NCBI GenBank assembly: GCA_025355875.1
Contig: JANXYV010000051.1
Coordinates: 1 to 64,000, forward strand
Length of the DNA: 64,000 bases
Reading direction: 5' to 3'
DNA from: Prolixibacteraceae bacterium
GTDB taxonomy: Bacteria > Bacteroidota > Bacteroidia > Bacteroidales > Prolixibacteraceae
The notes beneath the pieces were generated by a model, which saw only the letters and a list, made by a program, of their open reading frames with translations, did no database searches and was not told the DNA's origin. Position 1 is the stretch's first letter; each line of letters starts with the position of its first letter. Shown here piece after piece: positions 9,101 to 18,901 of the stretch. The position numbers and the translations under genes are program-made.

Positions 9101-9577
9101 AGAAAATTGGTTTGAAAGTATGTATTTATTTGGAAAACCATGAAGGAATTTAATAGACTGTGATGCAAATCTAACTATTATCTGCCAGTCATATTACTGA
9201 GTGGTTATAAAAATGAAAAGCGGTGGAAGCCCACCGCTTTTCACTAAACAAACAACTAAAATTACCTTACAAACTTTGCTTTTCACCAAAAACCAATCAA
9301 CTTAAGAAGTTCAAAAAATATTTAGGCAAAGTCGTTGAGGTTACGCTGTGTAGAGCATCATTGTTTCATTTATAGGAATATTTTAACAAATATTATCAAA
9401 TTGAATAGATAATTGCCTGATTTTCCCGAGTGATTAGAAGATAATTTTGTCTTCTAATTCTGTGCTATACAGAAATTTAGAAACATTGTTGTCCGGTAAA
9501 AGGAATAGAACCGAGCTAGCCGATAAAGGCTAACCCGGTATAGTTACCTTTGAAGTTACGAAGCAACAATTGTAACC
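9101..9577. other. Intergenic region with terminator and probable IS flank
   Basis: No gene is visible. The part near 9100 is the leader of the NagB-like gene. A strong hairpin lies at 9214-9243. From about 9400 the sequence probably belongs to the 5' untranslated end of the IS remnant whose transposase fragment starts at 9578, but I could not identify its inverted repeat. Confidence 0.4.
9214..9243 (-). terminator. Terminator-like hairpin after the xylan operon
   Basis: A 12-bp stem (GAAAAGCGGTGG with CCACCGCTTTTC) with an AAGC loop. It lies downstream of the minus-strand xylan genes and upstream of the NagB-like gene, and probably once ended the operon. Confidence 0.6.
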
Positions 9578-9757
9578 ATGGGTAAAAATATAAATTTTAG
9601 CGGACAGCCGGTCTTTAATCAGCTTATAAAGTTCATTGACAAAAGTGAAGTCAGAAAAATAGCGAAGAAACATGGAGCCGAACGTTATGTGAAAAAGTTT
9701 TCGACATTCAATCATGTTGTTGTAATCCTTTTCGTTTCGCTCGAAGGCTATCATTCA
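9578..9757 (+). pseudogene. IS4-type transposase N-terminal remnant
   Basis: About 60 codons are recognisable: GKNINFSGQPVFNQLIKFID, then HGAERYVKKFSTFNHVVVIL and GYHSL. This matches the N-terminal domain (DUF4372 type) of Bacteroidota IS4-group transposases. Similarity stops abruptly after GYHSL, and the rest of the transposase (about 300 residues with the DDE site) is missing. The frame continues to 9808 in unrelated sequence, which is the antisense of a signal-peptide gene fragment. Confidence 0.65.
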
Positions 9758-9863
9758 CTATGGAACTGCTTTCTTTGCCAGATTTACCGGCTTGAGCAAA
9801 AGAAGTAGTACCCATACATAGAAAGAGGCAGGCAATCAGAGCAAATATCTTTTTGTTTTTCAT
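9708..9863 (-). pseudogene. Truncated secreted-protein gene (signal peptide fragment)
   Basis: From ATG at 9863 the minus strand encodes KNKKIFALIACLFLCMGTTS, a clear signal peptide ending in FAQA, then about ten more residues. At about 9757 the sequence becomes the antisense of the IS4-type remnant, and the frame stops at 9708. The ATG lies 27 bp after the stop of the acetylesterase gene on the same strand, so this was the next gene of the xylan operon, destroyed by IS insertion followed by deletion. What the missing protein was cannot be told. Confidence 0.6.
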
Positions 9864-9889
9864 TTCAGGTTATCTGGTTTCCCCATCTT

Positions 9890-11827
9890 TCAGGGTTCGG
9901 TAGTGAATGGCGATGCGGGCAATCCTTCTTTGTTATAAAGATTGGCTCCTTGAGGATTATCGGCCCAGGCATAGCGAACAGATATCGGATTCGAAATGGA
10001 TTCGTTCCAAACAATCACTTTATTTCCTTTGATTTCTGCTTTTGCCCAAACAAATTTCCTGTCAGCACCGGCAATGGCAAAATGCTTCAATTCCTTGCCA
10101 TCGTTGGTGGCCAAACCGCTTCCACAATCAGAGAAAACCAGTTCGATTTTATTTCCTTTCACTTTCATCGATTGGTAGATCGGGCCCGAAGCAACTACCT
10201 TTTTATTGCCGTAAGCGAGCTTTTCAGCAGCAAGAGCAAGGCGTTGACCAACTTCTTTTTTCCATAGCGGGTGAATGTCGTTCTTTTCGCCCAGTCCGAT
10301 GGTAACTGCCATGGCGGTGTTGGGTACCGAAAGTGTTTTCAATTGTTGATTGCGCAAGTTTGCCCAATGTCCTTCCGAAGGTTCGTTCTTTGGTTCCATA
10401 AAGTCTGGAAGCTGAACAAAAAGGAATGGAAGATTACCTTGATCCCAGAGTTTTCGCCATTCGCCAATCAAAGCAGAAAGGACTGTTTTGTAATTGCCTG
10501 CCCGTTCAGCGTTTGATTCGCCCTGGTACCAAACCATCCCTTTCAGTGTATAATTTATGATGGGAGAAAGCATGGCATTGTACAATCCAAGCGGTTTTCC
10601 GGGGAAAAAAGTTGCGGTTGGACCTGGACCGCATTTCGCGCCAATCTGATATTTCCAGCTTCCTTTCAGATTGAAAATCCTGCCACCAACGGTCAACTGG
10701 TAAGGTTTTTCATGAATAAAAGCACCGATTGCCGACTGGCTGACTACCCGAACAGTAATGTTGTTTTTGCCAGCTTTCAAAATTCCGGGAGCAAGGATAT
10801 AGCGGCGTGGCGGGTATTGGTATCCTGTGGTTCCTGCAAACTTTCCGTTTATAAAAACTGAATCGCTGTCCACGATTCGCCCAAGTTCCAGAAGCGCCTG
10901 TTTTCCTGCACAACTTTCGGGTAAATCAATATCTTTCCGGAACCAAACCACACCATTTTTGAAATCCATTCCAGTCCCGGCAAAGGCCGAAGGCAGCTGA
11001 AAAGTTGGCCAGAGAGTATCATCGTATGACGGATCGAACCATGGACTTTTTTTTCTTCCAAGATCATTTTTAGCAAGTTCGCTAAACCAATTCCTTTGAT
11101 CGGTATTTTCCGATGCGATCAGATTTTTCAAATAGGTAGAGTCTGAAAGCTGTTTTGCAATCTTATATTGTTCGGGAAATGATTTGAGCGCTTCCTCACC
11201 GATCCAACTTTCGGCTGATGAACCACCGGCTGCACACTGAATAATCCCAACCGGAACTTTGTGTTTTTCATAGATTTCACGGGCGAAGGAATAGCCTACT
11301 GCAGTATATTTCAGGATATTCTGAGGATTGGCTTCTTCCCATTTCCCACCCTGAATATCTTGCTGTGGTTTATTGTAATTCCAGCGTACCGGAACCTGAA
11401 AAAGCCTGATGTTGGAATTTGTACTTTTCTCTATTTCTTTGCCGTATAAAGGCGCAACCCGGCTCATTGGCGTTTCCATGTTCGATTGGCCCGAGCAAAG
11501 CCAGACATCGCCAAAGAGAATATTCTTTATCCGGATTTGGTTGTTCCCCGTAATTTCCATTTCGAAAGGGCCTCCAGCCTTTTGCGCCGGAAGGGTAATC
11601 AGCCATTTCCCGTTTGCTGAGGCTACAGTTTCGAATGATTTTCCTTTGAAACGGACGCTCACCTTTTCGCCGGCACTAGCCCATCCCCAGATTTTTACCG
11701 GGATTTCCCGCTGAAGGATCATTCCATCGCTCACCAGTCTGGGCAATCGAACTTCGCTGAATCCAGTCGATACGACTAAAAATATCAGAATAATTAAAAT
11801 GCTGTAGCTTTTCAAGTTACGCTTCAT
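9890..11827 (-). CDS. Sialate O-acetylesterase-like SGNH carbohydrate esterase
   Basis: 645 aa with a signal peptide (SILIILIFLVVSTGFS). The SGNH catalytic blocks are visible: LCSGQSNM near residue 112 (nucleophile Ser), AAGGSSAESW (oxyanion Gly), WYQGESNA near 436 (Asn block), and a His near the C-terminus. A galactose-binding/jelly-roll type insert lies between the blocks (VWFRKDIDLPES, DSVFINGKFAGTT). The name sialate esterase is a family label; here, in an operon with GH115, GH10 and GH43, removal of acetyl groups from xylan is the more likely job. Periplasmic location is expected. Confidence 0.82.
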   Translation of the reverse strand: MKRNLKSYSILIILIFLVVSTGFSEVRLPRLVSDGMILQREIPVKIWGWASAGEKVSVRFKGKSFETVASANGKWLITLPAQKAGGPFEMEITGNNQIRIKNILFGDVWLCSGQSNMETPMSRVAPLYGKEIEKSTNSNIRLFQVPVRWNYNKPQQDIQGGKWEEANPQNILKYTAVGYSFAREIYEKHKVPVGIIQCAAGGSSAESWIGEEALKSFPEQYKIAKQLSDSTYLKNLIASENTDQRNWFSELAKNDLGRKKSPWFDPSYDDTLWPTFQLPSAFAGTGMDFKNGVVWFRKDIDLPESCAGKQALLELGRIVDSDSVFINGKFAGTTGYQYPPRRYILAPGILKAGKNNITVRVVSQSAIGAFIHEKPYQLTVGGRIFNLKGSWKYQIGAKCGPGPTATFFPGKPLGLYNAMLSPIINYTLKGMVWYQGESNAERAGNYKTVLSALIGEWRKLWDQGNLPFLFVQLPDFMEPKNEPSEGHWANLRNQQLKTLSVPNTAMAVTIGLGEKNDIHPLWKKEVGQRLALAAEKLAYGNKKVVASGPIYQSMKVKGNKIELVFSDCGSGLATNDGKELKHFAIAGADRKFVWAKAEIKGNKVIVWNESISNPISVRYAWADNPQGANLYNKEGLPASPFTTEP

Positions 11828-11899
11828 TACAGGTTATTTATTGAAAAATGCCTTTTGTTTTTCAATCTTCGGGATGAATCACATTCACAAAAGCATCTG

Positions 11900-12868
11900 T
11901 TATTCCTGACCTTCAATGGTTTTAATTGTTCCATCTTGGTTGTACTCCAGCTCAACCACTTTCAGGCTGCGCAACCATGTTCTTCCTCCTGAAGGGACAG
12001 AGTCGTGATAAAGCAAGTACCATTTTCCCCTGAACTCGGCAATTGCATGGTGGGTCGTCCAACCAACCACCGGAGTGAGAATCACGCCCTGATATGTAAA
12101 AGGTCCATAAGGATTATCTCCAGTGGCATAGCACAGCAAATGGGTGTCTCCGGTTGAATAAGAAAAATAATACTTGCCCTGGTAACGGTGCATCCATGAA
12201 GCTTCAAAGAAACGGTTTATCTGACTGGCTTTCATCGGAGTTCCATCCTGATTCAGGATCGTAACCGGCCGTGGTACTTCAGCAAAACCAAGCATGTCGT
12301 CCGACAAACGAACCACCCGTGATGGCAATGCCAATTCATCTCCGGAAGGCAGGTATGCACTTTCCAGCGCTTTGTTGTCTTTGTACCGTTGCAGTTGTCC
12401 GCCCCATAAACCACCGAAATACATGTAATGCGTTCCATCAGTATCTTCAAAAATGGCAGGATCGATACTGTAGCTTCCACGGATCGGATCGGGCTTAGGA
12501 ATGAATGGCCCGGCCGGATTGTCGGCAATAGCCACTCCCAAACGGAATATATCGGTTTTGTCCTTCAAGGGATAATACATGTAGTATTTGCCATTCTTAA
12601 AGGCCACATCACAATCCCACAATTGTCGTCCGGCCCAGGCAATATCACTAACTTTAAGCACAACACCATGGTCAGTCAACGGCTCATTTTCGATATCGGA
12701 AGTAGAAAAAACATGGTAATCATTCATGTCAAAATGATCGCCGTTGTCGTTCTCCGGAATACCTGATTCTCGGTCATGTGATGGATAGATATACAGTTTC
12801 CCTTCGAAAACATGAACAGCCGGATCGGCCATAAAATCATTTTCAACTAAATACTTTGCCTTTTTCAT
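11900..12868 (-). CDS. GH43 family beta-xylosidase/alpha-L-arabinofuranosidase
   Basis: 322 aa, no signal peptide, so it may act in the cytoplasm on imported oligosaccharides. Five-bladed-propeller GH43 signatures: general base Asp15 in FMADPAVHVF, pKa-modulating Asp at about 133 in YSIDPAIFED, and acid Glu at about 222 in RFFEASWMHR. HHAIAEFRGKWYLLYHD is the usual late-blade motif. Length equals a single-domain GH43. It lies between the GH10 gene (97 bp upstream) and the esterase gene in a minus-strand xylan operon. Specificity (xylose or arabinose) cannot be read from sequence alone. Confidence 0.88.
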   Translation of the reverse strand: MKKAKYLVENDFMADPAVHVFEGKLYIYPSHDRESGIPENDNGDHFDMNDYHVFSTSDIENEPLTDHGVVLKVSDIAWAGRQLWDCDVAFKNGKYYMYYPLKDKTDIFRLGVAIADNPAGPFIPKPDPIRGSYSIDPAIFEDTDGTHYMYFGGLWGGQLQRYKDNKALESAYLPSGDELALPSRVVRLSDDMLGFAEVPRPVTILNQDGTPMKASQINRFFEASWMHRYQGKYYFSYSTGDTHLLCYATGDNPYGPFTYQGVILTPVVGWTTHHAIAEFRGKWYLLYHDSVPSGGRTWLRSLKVVELEYNQDGTIKTIEGQE

Positions 12869-12882
12869 TGCTTAAATTTTGA

Positions 12883-12936
12883 AGCTCTCTCCAAACCTCT
12901 CCAGCCTTCGATAAACTCAGGCATCAGGGGAGGCTT
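12883..12936. repeat. Intergenic palindromic repeat
   Basis: AAGCTCTCTCC and GGGGAGGCTT form an imperfect inverted repeat in the gap between the GH10 and GH43 genes. It is related to the repeats at 5201-5332. Confidence 0.5.
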
Positions 12937-12965
12937 AAAAAAAGCAAATTCTCAAATAGCTCGTT

Positions 12966-14087
12966 TCATTTTTTAGCTTTGGTTTTTTCTGCCAGTTTAA
13001 TCATCTCATCCACAACTGGTTTGCGCTGGTTATTGCGGTCGAAAAGCATAGGATAATCTTTTCTGCCACGGATCGGGAAGTTATTCAGCCAGGTTGTGTT
13101 ATCCGTCAAACCCCAAACGGTTACGCGGTCGACAACATCTTTGTATTTCAGGAATAGTCCAAACATATCCAACATCCGTTTATTCCATTTCTGTTGGATG
13201 GAATCTGGTACTCCTTCGCGATATGGATCCATTTCTTTGGAATAATTGAAATTGGTTGAAATATTTGCCCCATCATAAGGACTTGGGAGAACCGATATAT
13301 CCCACTCAGTAACAAGGATATGCACGCCTGCAGCTTTTAGTTTGTTGAAACTGGTTTCAGTAGCTTCAACTGTAGGCGATTTCATATGCCAGTGTGCCTG
13401 CGTACCAACCGCATCGATCCGGCATCCGGCAGCTTTGAGTTCTTTCACCAGTTGGACGATTGCATCGCATTTGGCAGGAGTTTCAACATTGTAATCGTTG
13501 TAATACAATTCGGCATCCGGATCGGCCTCATGTGCAAACTGAAAAGCATACTTAATGAAATCCTTACCTAAAATCTGGAAGAATTTACTGTTCCGGTAAG
13601 TACCGTTGTCTTCAAAAGCTTCGTTCACAACATCCCAGCCTTTGATGCGTCCTTTGTAGCGACTTACCACTGCAAGGATGTGCTGATGCATGCGTTCTTT
13701 CAGAATTTCAGGTGAAACATCTTTTCCATCCGCATCGATGAAGAACCAGCGGCCAATCTGTGAATGCCAAACCAGGCAATGACCGGTTACAACCTGTTTG
13801 TTTTTTTCTCCGAACGCCACCAGTTTATCGGCATCATCCCAAAAGTACTTGTTTTCTTCCGGATGGATCGGCTGTGGTTTCATACAGTTTTCAGGAACAA
13901 TGGCGCTGAATTCCTTAGCGATTAGTTCCGCCTCGACGGGGTTAACTCCCTTGACTTGCTGCATATTAACTGCAGCGCCAAACAGAAATTTACCTTTGGT
14001 GGCCTCAGCCAGGGTTTTTTGAGCCATAGTTGGTAAGGATGCCAGAAAAAACAGGGCAGTAATTGCGGTAATAATTTTGATTTTCAT
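12966..14087 (-). CDS. GH10 endo-1,4-beta-xylanase
   Basis: 373 aa with signal peptide (ITALFFLASLPTMAQ). Acid/base Glu at about 155 in GWDVVNEAF and nucleophile Glu at about 262 in ILVTEWDIS are both present, as is VTGHCLVWHSQIGRWFF. Single-domain length, no carbohydrate-binding module. It hydrolyses internal xylan bonds in the periplasm or at the surface. It lies 26 bp downstream of the GPH transporter gene and 97 bp upstream of GH43 in the same operon. The name is certain at family level. Confidence 0.95.
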   Translation of the reverse strand: MKIKIITAITALFFLASLPTMAQKTLAEATKGKFLFGAAVNMQQVKGVNPVEAELIAKEFSAIVPENCMKPQPIHPEENKYFWDDADKLVAFGEKNKQVVTGHCLVWHSQIGRWFFIDADGKDVSPEILKERMHQHILAVVSRYKGRIKGWDVVNEAFEDNGTYRNSKFFQILGKDFIKYAFQFAHEADPDAELYYNDYNVETPAKCDAIVQLVKELKAAGCRIDAVGTQAHWHMKSPTVEATETSFNKLKAAGVHILVTEWDISVLPSPYDGANISTNFNYSKEMDPYREGVPDSIQQKWNKRMLDMFGLFLKYKDVVDRVTVWGLTDNTTWLNNFPIRGRKDYPMLFDRNNQRKPVVDEMIKLAEKTKAKK

Positions 14088-14113
14088 TTTTTAAAGATTT
14101 AGTTGATAAGTAT

Positions 14114-15580
14114 TTATTTTGCGTTATCACTTCTGCGGGCTTTCAATTCTGTCTCAATTTTTGTTTCCATTTTCTTGTCAATGACATAGAAGAAAAGCAG
14201 TCCGACACCAATAAGGAACGGGATTGACGGGTAGATGCTTACAAGCAGTCTTGATCCTTCAGCAACAGAATGAGGTTGAATGATTTCCTGTCCGGCAATC
14301 GCGCTTTCCTTGGGAATATAACCGTATAAACTTAAAATCCACGCAACCAAAGCGCCTCCGATGGAAAGCCCTGCCTTAAGGCCAACCATCATGGCTGAAA
14401 AAATGATTGCAGTTGCCCTGCGCCTGGTTTTCATTTCAGAATAGTCGGCCACATCGGCAATCATGGCCCAAAGGATAGGAATGGTTATTCCATAGAAAAA
14501 TCCGTGCAGAATCTGCGAACCAAACATCAGGAAGACATTATCCGGTTTGAAAAGGATAAAAATCAGCACAAACAGGGTAGCAACAAGTAAACCATATTTA
14601 TAAACATCCCGTTTCCCATATTTGTCGGCCAGCTTTTTCGAAAATGAAATTCCTACAATCATGAAGATAATGCCTCCGGCGTTGAACAAACCAAAACCTG
14701 CTGCTACCGGATCAGATCCAAAGAAATTAATGCCCAAATCGGATAATCCAGCAATTACCGGACTGATAAAACTAGCCAGTTCAGCCTTATCGACGTAATT
14801 ATTAAAATAGTATACATACGAACCACCTTTCATGGCCAGAGTAATGAATACCAAAATCGTTAAGCTGAGCATGATCAACCAGGGTCTGTTCTTCATCAAA
14901 TCAGACAAGTCATCTTTTATGGATGATTTTTGTTCTACACTGGGAACAATGCGCTCTCTGGTTGTGAAAAATGTGATCAGTAACATGACCGTACCGACTA
15001 TGGCCATCCAGGTCATTACTGTTTCAATACCGGCTGCCTTGTCGCCGTGACCTGCATAGATAATGATGGGCAGCATAAACACCTGTACAAAGAACTGGGC
15101 AAACATAACCGCTACAAAACGATACGACGAAATGCTGTTCCGTTCGCCCATGTCGCCGGTGATTACACCACTCAAAGCTGAATATGGAAGGTTACTTGAA
15201 GCATACAACATCAACAAAAGTGAGTAGGTTGCTGCTGCATAAATGAGTTTTCCTTTGTATGCAAAATTTGGTGTTGAAAATGCAAGAAGTGCGACAACAC
15301 CCAGTGGAATCGCGGTATACAAAATCCATGGCCTGAATTTTCCCCATTTCGAATTGGTACGATCGGCCAAAACTCCGATGATTGGATTAAAAATAAAGGC
15401 AGCGGTCAATCCTACAGAAAGCATTATGATTGAAGCATCGGTACTTTTAAGTCCATAAATATCGGTATAGAAATAAGCCAAATAGGTAATTAATGTCTGG
15501 AAAACCAGATTGGCAGCCAAATCGCCAAGGCTGTATCCAATTTTCTCAAAAACAGATACTTTCAAGGAAGATGTTTTCAT
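14114..15580 (-). CDS. GPH-family sugar:cation symporter (MFS)
   Basis: 488 aa with about twelve hydrophobic segments. It starts with EKIGYSLGDLAANLVFQTL, the N-terminal signature of glycoside-pentoside-hexuronide symporters (XynP/XynT-like), and has the loop GVLADRTNSKWGKFRPWIL. Expected role: import of xylo-oligosaccharides or aldouronic acids across the inner membrane. It lies between the GH115 and GH10 genes, which supports a xylan-derived substrate. The 186-bp gap to GH115 is unusual for the operon and holds a MITE-like inverted repeat. Confidence 0.88.
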   Translation of the reverse strand: MKTSSLKVSVFEKIGYSLGDLAANLVFQTLITYLAYFYTDIYGLKSTDASIIMLSVGLTAAFIFNPIIGVLADRTNSKWGKFRPWILYTAIPLGVVALLAFSTPNFAYKGKLIYAAATYSLLLMLYASSNLPYSALSGVITGDMGERNSISSYRFVAVMFAQFFVQVFMLPIIIYAGHGDKAAGIETVMTWMAIVGTVMLLITFFTTRERIVPSVEQKSSIKDDLSDLMKNRPWLIMLSLTILVFITLAMKGGSYVYYFNNYVDKAELASFISPVIAGLSDLGINFFGSDPVAAGFGLFNAGGIIFMIVGISFSKKLADKYGKRDVYKYGLLVATLFVLIFILFKPDNVFLMFGSQILHGFFYGITIPILWAMIADVADYSEMKTRRRATAIIFSAMMVGLKAGLSIGGALVAWILSLYGYIPKESAIAGQEIIQPHSVAEGSRLLVSIYPSIPFLIGVGLLFFYVIDKKMETKIETELKARRSDNAK

Positions 15581-15630
15581 AGGTTGATTTTAAATTTAAG
15601 TTGAATTCCAATATTTATCATTATTTATTA

Positions 15631-15758
15631 AACTGCCTATCTCCTTCAGTCAAGCGAATTGGGGTAACTACTTAATATTTAAACAATTACAACTAGTAAG
15701 CAATGGCCTGTTTATTAATACTTTACGACATTTACTTGACCGAAAGGGATAGGCAGTT
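15631..15758. mobile_element. MITE-like element with terminal inverted repeats
   Basis: AACTGCCTATC at 15631 and GATAGGCAGTT ending at 15758 are perfect inverted repeats, and the similarity continues inward through AGTCAAG and CTTGAC for about 25 bp in total. The roughly 80-bp AT-rich centre has no coding capacity. TTATTA flanks both sides and may be a target duplication. The alternative is a long regulatory hairpin between two operon genes. Confidence 0.5.
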
Positions 15759-15766
15759 TTATTAAT

Positions 15767-18646
15767 TCACATTTTCTTCGATTCCATTGGTCCCAGGTAA
15801 GATGGTTTCAGTCCGCCGCAATCGATAACAATTCGTTGAAGGACCGGTCCCGGATCGACCATCCAGATTTTCAGGGTATGCTTGCCCGGCTTATTGATCT
15901 GATGGGATGAAACTAACTCATTGATGTTGCTACTCACCCAGCCTTCCCACGTTTTCAGCTGATTATCTTTGTTCATGTTCAAAATTACCGGGGCCTCATC
16001 GTCCAATGAAACGGCCAGCTTTGTCCCTCCATCGTTGAAATAGTTGAGCGTGGGCGACAGATAAAGGTTCACGTCCACCTTTCCGGCCTGAAATAAAAAC
16101 ACATCATATTCCAGACACGGACAGTTTTTGCCCGGAACCTGCGGTATGGCAGTCACCGGAAAAACTTTCATCCCCGACCTGGTTCTGCCCAAACCCGGAA
16201 TCACTTCCCATTTGACATCGTTTGCAGGAATATTCCGTGAAAAATGTTCGGCTTCCATAGAAACAAAACCTTCGGTTTCGACAAACCCTTTGAATGTTTT
16301 CAGATCTGTCGGATTAGATACAAATAAAGGAACTTTCACTGTAATCTCTTTACCGCCGGATTGCTTAATTTTCAGAATTGTTTCATGTTTCCCTTCAGGA
16401 ACTATACTCCAGTCGGCTGACATCGTTATCCGCAGTTCTTTTTCTACTTTTCCGGAAGACGGTTCTGCATTTAACCAGGGCTGTCCAGATGAAATCTGAA
16501 AATCGAATGGCTGTTTCCCGCGGTTAAAAAGATCAAAGTAGACAGTCCGTTTTGAAACTGCACTCATTTCAGGTAAAAGATCAGGAAACTCACCTTCGGT
16601 GGAAAACTTCTCTGAGCCTTCGATGGAAATCCCCATTTCCGCAGTTTCCGGCAAAATGATTTCTTTCAACTCCGGCATAGCATTTTTTTCAGGTTGCTGC
16701 CAGTAAGTGTAGCCAATATGTGTTTGTGCCATCATGAGATCCCATTTTCCGTTGGCAAGTTTTGTGTGGAAATAATGGGTGATATCGGCATCTTTCTGAA
16801 ACAGTTGTCTGGCTTTTTCGGCCCAGTTGCTGGCAGTTGCCCTTCCTTGTGCAGCAGCCTGATGATTTTTTGCTACAGCCAGATACAATTCATTCAGATT
16901 GGCACAGGCTGTTATTGGGTGTAAAACCAACTGGTAAAAAGCATCTTTTTGTTGAACCGGTATTTTTTCTTTCAGCATGGTCGCTTCTTTGGCAAGTCGA
17001 TTATAATCTTCAACTATACGCTCTGCTTCCTGAAAATTGATCAGGCTGTATGTTTCCGGCGAAAGCAATTCGGGTTTCCGGCGGCCATTGTATTTGGTAT
17101 ATAAATCCAGCATCCGGGCAATTTCTGAAGAATGTTCTCCTCCAAATTGCTCAGCAGCCCAGTTTACGGTGTACTCCGGAAGTCTTTCTTTCGGCCACTG
17201 TTCAGGATTCCAGGCATAATCGAGGAAAAACGAAATGGGCAGTTCCAAAGGTTTCAGATCGCCCACATTGACCAGCCAGATTCGGTCAACTCCGTGTTCG
17301 TATGCCATATTCATTTGCTCCCAAACGGCTGGCAGCGGACAGGTATTCAGCCACTTGTAATTGCGCGGTCCACCCACATAATCGAAATGATAATAAATGC
17401 CGTAGCCTCCGGCTCGTTTTGGTTCATTAGGTTTTGGTAATTTGCGGATATTGCCCCAGTTATCATCACACAGCAATAGAGTAACATCGTCGGGCACACG
17501 CATTCCCTGGTCGTAATAATCCTGAACTTCTTTATAAAGCGCCCACAATTGAGGTGTTTCAGAAGCCGGCTTGCCGGTCACATTTTCGATGATTTTCCGC
17601 TGATCGGCCACAATCCGTTCGAGCAATGCGATGTTCGTTTCGGCAGTCATGGCCATGTCGCCATCACCGCGCATTCCCATCGACACAATACTTTCACGCT
17701 TTCCCATTCGCTCAATTCCATCTTTCCAGAATTTCTGAAGAGAATCCTTGTTCGTTTCATAGTTCCAGGCTGCTCCTTTTTTGAGCTTCCACTCGGCATG
17801 GGCGCGCATCATAGGTTCGTGGTGGGTGGTACTCATCACAATACCCATTTCGTCGGCTAATTCAGGATTGACGGGATCGTCGGTATTGAAACTGGCCCAC
17901 CACATGGCTGGCCACAGGTAGTTTCCTTTCAGGCGAAGTATCAGCTCAAATACTTTTTCGTAGAACTCGTGGTTGAACCCACCGTAATTCTTTACCGCCC
18001 AGCGGCCCAGCGCAGGTTCTTCGTCGTTCAGGAAAATACCCCGGTATTTTACCTTGGGTTCTCCGGAAATGTAACGATTTGCCCTGACATACAATTCAGA
18101 ATGCTTTTTTGCCGGAACATCGCTCCAGAAATGCCAGGGTGAAACGCCCATCTGCCGCGACAATTCAAGCATTCCATAGATCGTTCCCCGTTTGTCACTA
18201 CCTGCAATTACCAGCGCACGTCTAGTTCCCGGGAAAGGTTTTTCGACCACCTGGATGAGCGAAGTTTCCCACTTGTTTTTCAGATCCGAAACATTGATTT
18301 TTCCGGAGGAAACCAGTTGGTCGATGATTTTGCTGTGCCCGATAGTTCCGGCAATGATAACAGATTCTGATTCTGGAATTTTGCCAAGCACCAACTCGGG
18401 TTTTACTGAAGTAACCTGAAATATATCCTCCTGAAATAGTTTAGCCACCCCTACAACCCCGGGGAAATCTTCAACACTGATCACAATTGGAGTCGCACGA
18501 CCTTCTGCCACCAATGTTAGTGCTTGTTTTTCATTTGAGAAAGCAATTAAACTGGTTCCGGATTGTTGCTTTTGAGCCAGGCCAAAAGTATTGAAAACAG
18601 GAATTAATAAGCACAGCGAAAGAATTTTTTGAGTTGGAAATCTCAT
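15767..18646 (-). CDS. GH115 xylan alpha-1,2-glucuronidase
   Basis: 959 aa with signal peptide (ILSLCLLIPVFNTFGLAQ). GH115 hallmarks include KYRGIFLNDEEPALGRWA, the GNYLWPAMWW motif, MSTTHHEPMMRAHAEW, MGMRGDGDMAMTAETN and LLCDDNWGNIRKLP. Length matches the family, including the C-terminal domain. It removes (4-O-methyl)glucuronic acid side chains from glucuronoxylan, also from intact polymer. It is the first gene of the minus-strand xylan operon; the leader 18647-18846 has no exact TAnnTTTG box that I can find. Its 5' side faces the left end of the putative island. Confidence 0.93.
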   Translation of the reverse strand: MRFPTQKILSLCLLIPVFNTFGLAQKQQSGTSLIAFSNEKQALTLVAEGRATPIVISVEDFPGVVGVAKLFQEDIFQVTSVKPELVLGKIPESESVIIAGTIGHSKIIDQLVSSGKINVSDLKNKWETSLIQVVEKPFPGTRRALVIAGSDKRGTIYGMLELSRQMGVSPWHFWSDVPAKKHSELYVRANRYISGEPKVKYRGIFLNDEEPALGRWAVKNYGGFNHEFYEKVFELILRLKGNYLWPAMWWASFNTDDPVNPELADEMGIVMSTTHHEPMMRAHAEWKLKKGAAWNYETNKDSLQKFWKDGIERMGKRESIVSMGMRGDGDMAMTAETNIALLERIVADQRKIIENVTGKPASETPQLWALYKEVQDYYDQGMRVPDDVTLLLCDDNWGNIRKLPKPNEPKRAGGYGIYYHFDYVGGPRNYKWLNTCPLPAVWEQMNMAYEHGVDRIWLVNVGDLKPLELPISFFLDYAWNPEQWPKERLPEYTVNWAAEQFGGEHSSEIARMLDLYTKYNGRRKPELLSPETYSLINFQEAERIVEDYNRLAKEATMLKEKIPVQQKDAFYQLVLHPITACANLNELYLAVAKNHQAAAQGRATASNWAEKARQLFQKDADITHYFHTKLANGKWDLMMAQTHIGYTYWQQPEKNAMPELKEIILPETAEMGISIEGSEKFSTEGEFPDLLPEMSAVSKRTVYFDLFNRGKQPFDFQISSGQPWLNAEPSSGKVEKELRITMSADWSIVPEGKHETILKIKQSGGKEITVKVPLFVSNPTDLKTFKGFVETEGFVSMEAEHFSRNIPANDVKWEVIPGLGRTRSGMKVFPVTAIPQVPGKNCPCLEYDVFLFQAGKVDVNLYLSPTLNYFNDGGTKLAVSLDDEAPVILNMNKDNQLKTWEGWVSSNINELVSSHQINKPGKHTLKIWMVDPGPVLQRIVIDCGGLKPSYLGPMESKKM

Positions 18647-18846
18647 TGAAATCAGGTTTTTTAGCTGGTTTATGCCCGAAAAAAATATGGGTACAATTTA
18701 GCAAATAGTGGACAATAAAAGGGGGAAAAATTTCAGAGAGTAAAAATCCTTTGCACTTGACCTATTTCTAAATTTTAAAAATAGGTCTCGAATTTGACAC
18801 CTTTTAGATCAAGAATAACCGTAAATTTTACTGGAGATTAAAAACA

Positions 18847-18881
18847 AAAAACGCTTGAAATCAAGGATTTCAAGCGTTTTT
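18847..18881 (-). terminator. Terminator-like hairpin beside putative left attachment site
   Basis: A 15-bp perfect stem (AAAAACGCTTGAAAT / ATTTCAAGCGTTTTT) with a 5-nt loop and A/T tails. No gene visible now ends here on either strand. If the island were absent, it would lie about 20 nt downstream of the tRNA-Asn 3' end, where a tRNA terminator is expected. Confidence 0.7.
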
Positions 18882-18901
18882 GTAAATTTTACTTATCATA
18901 T

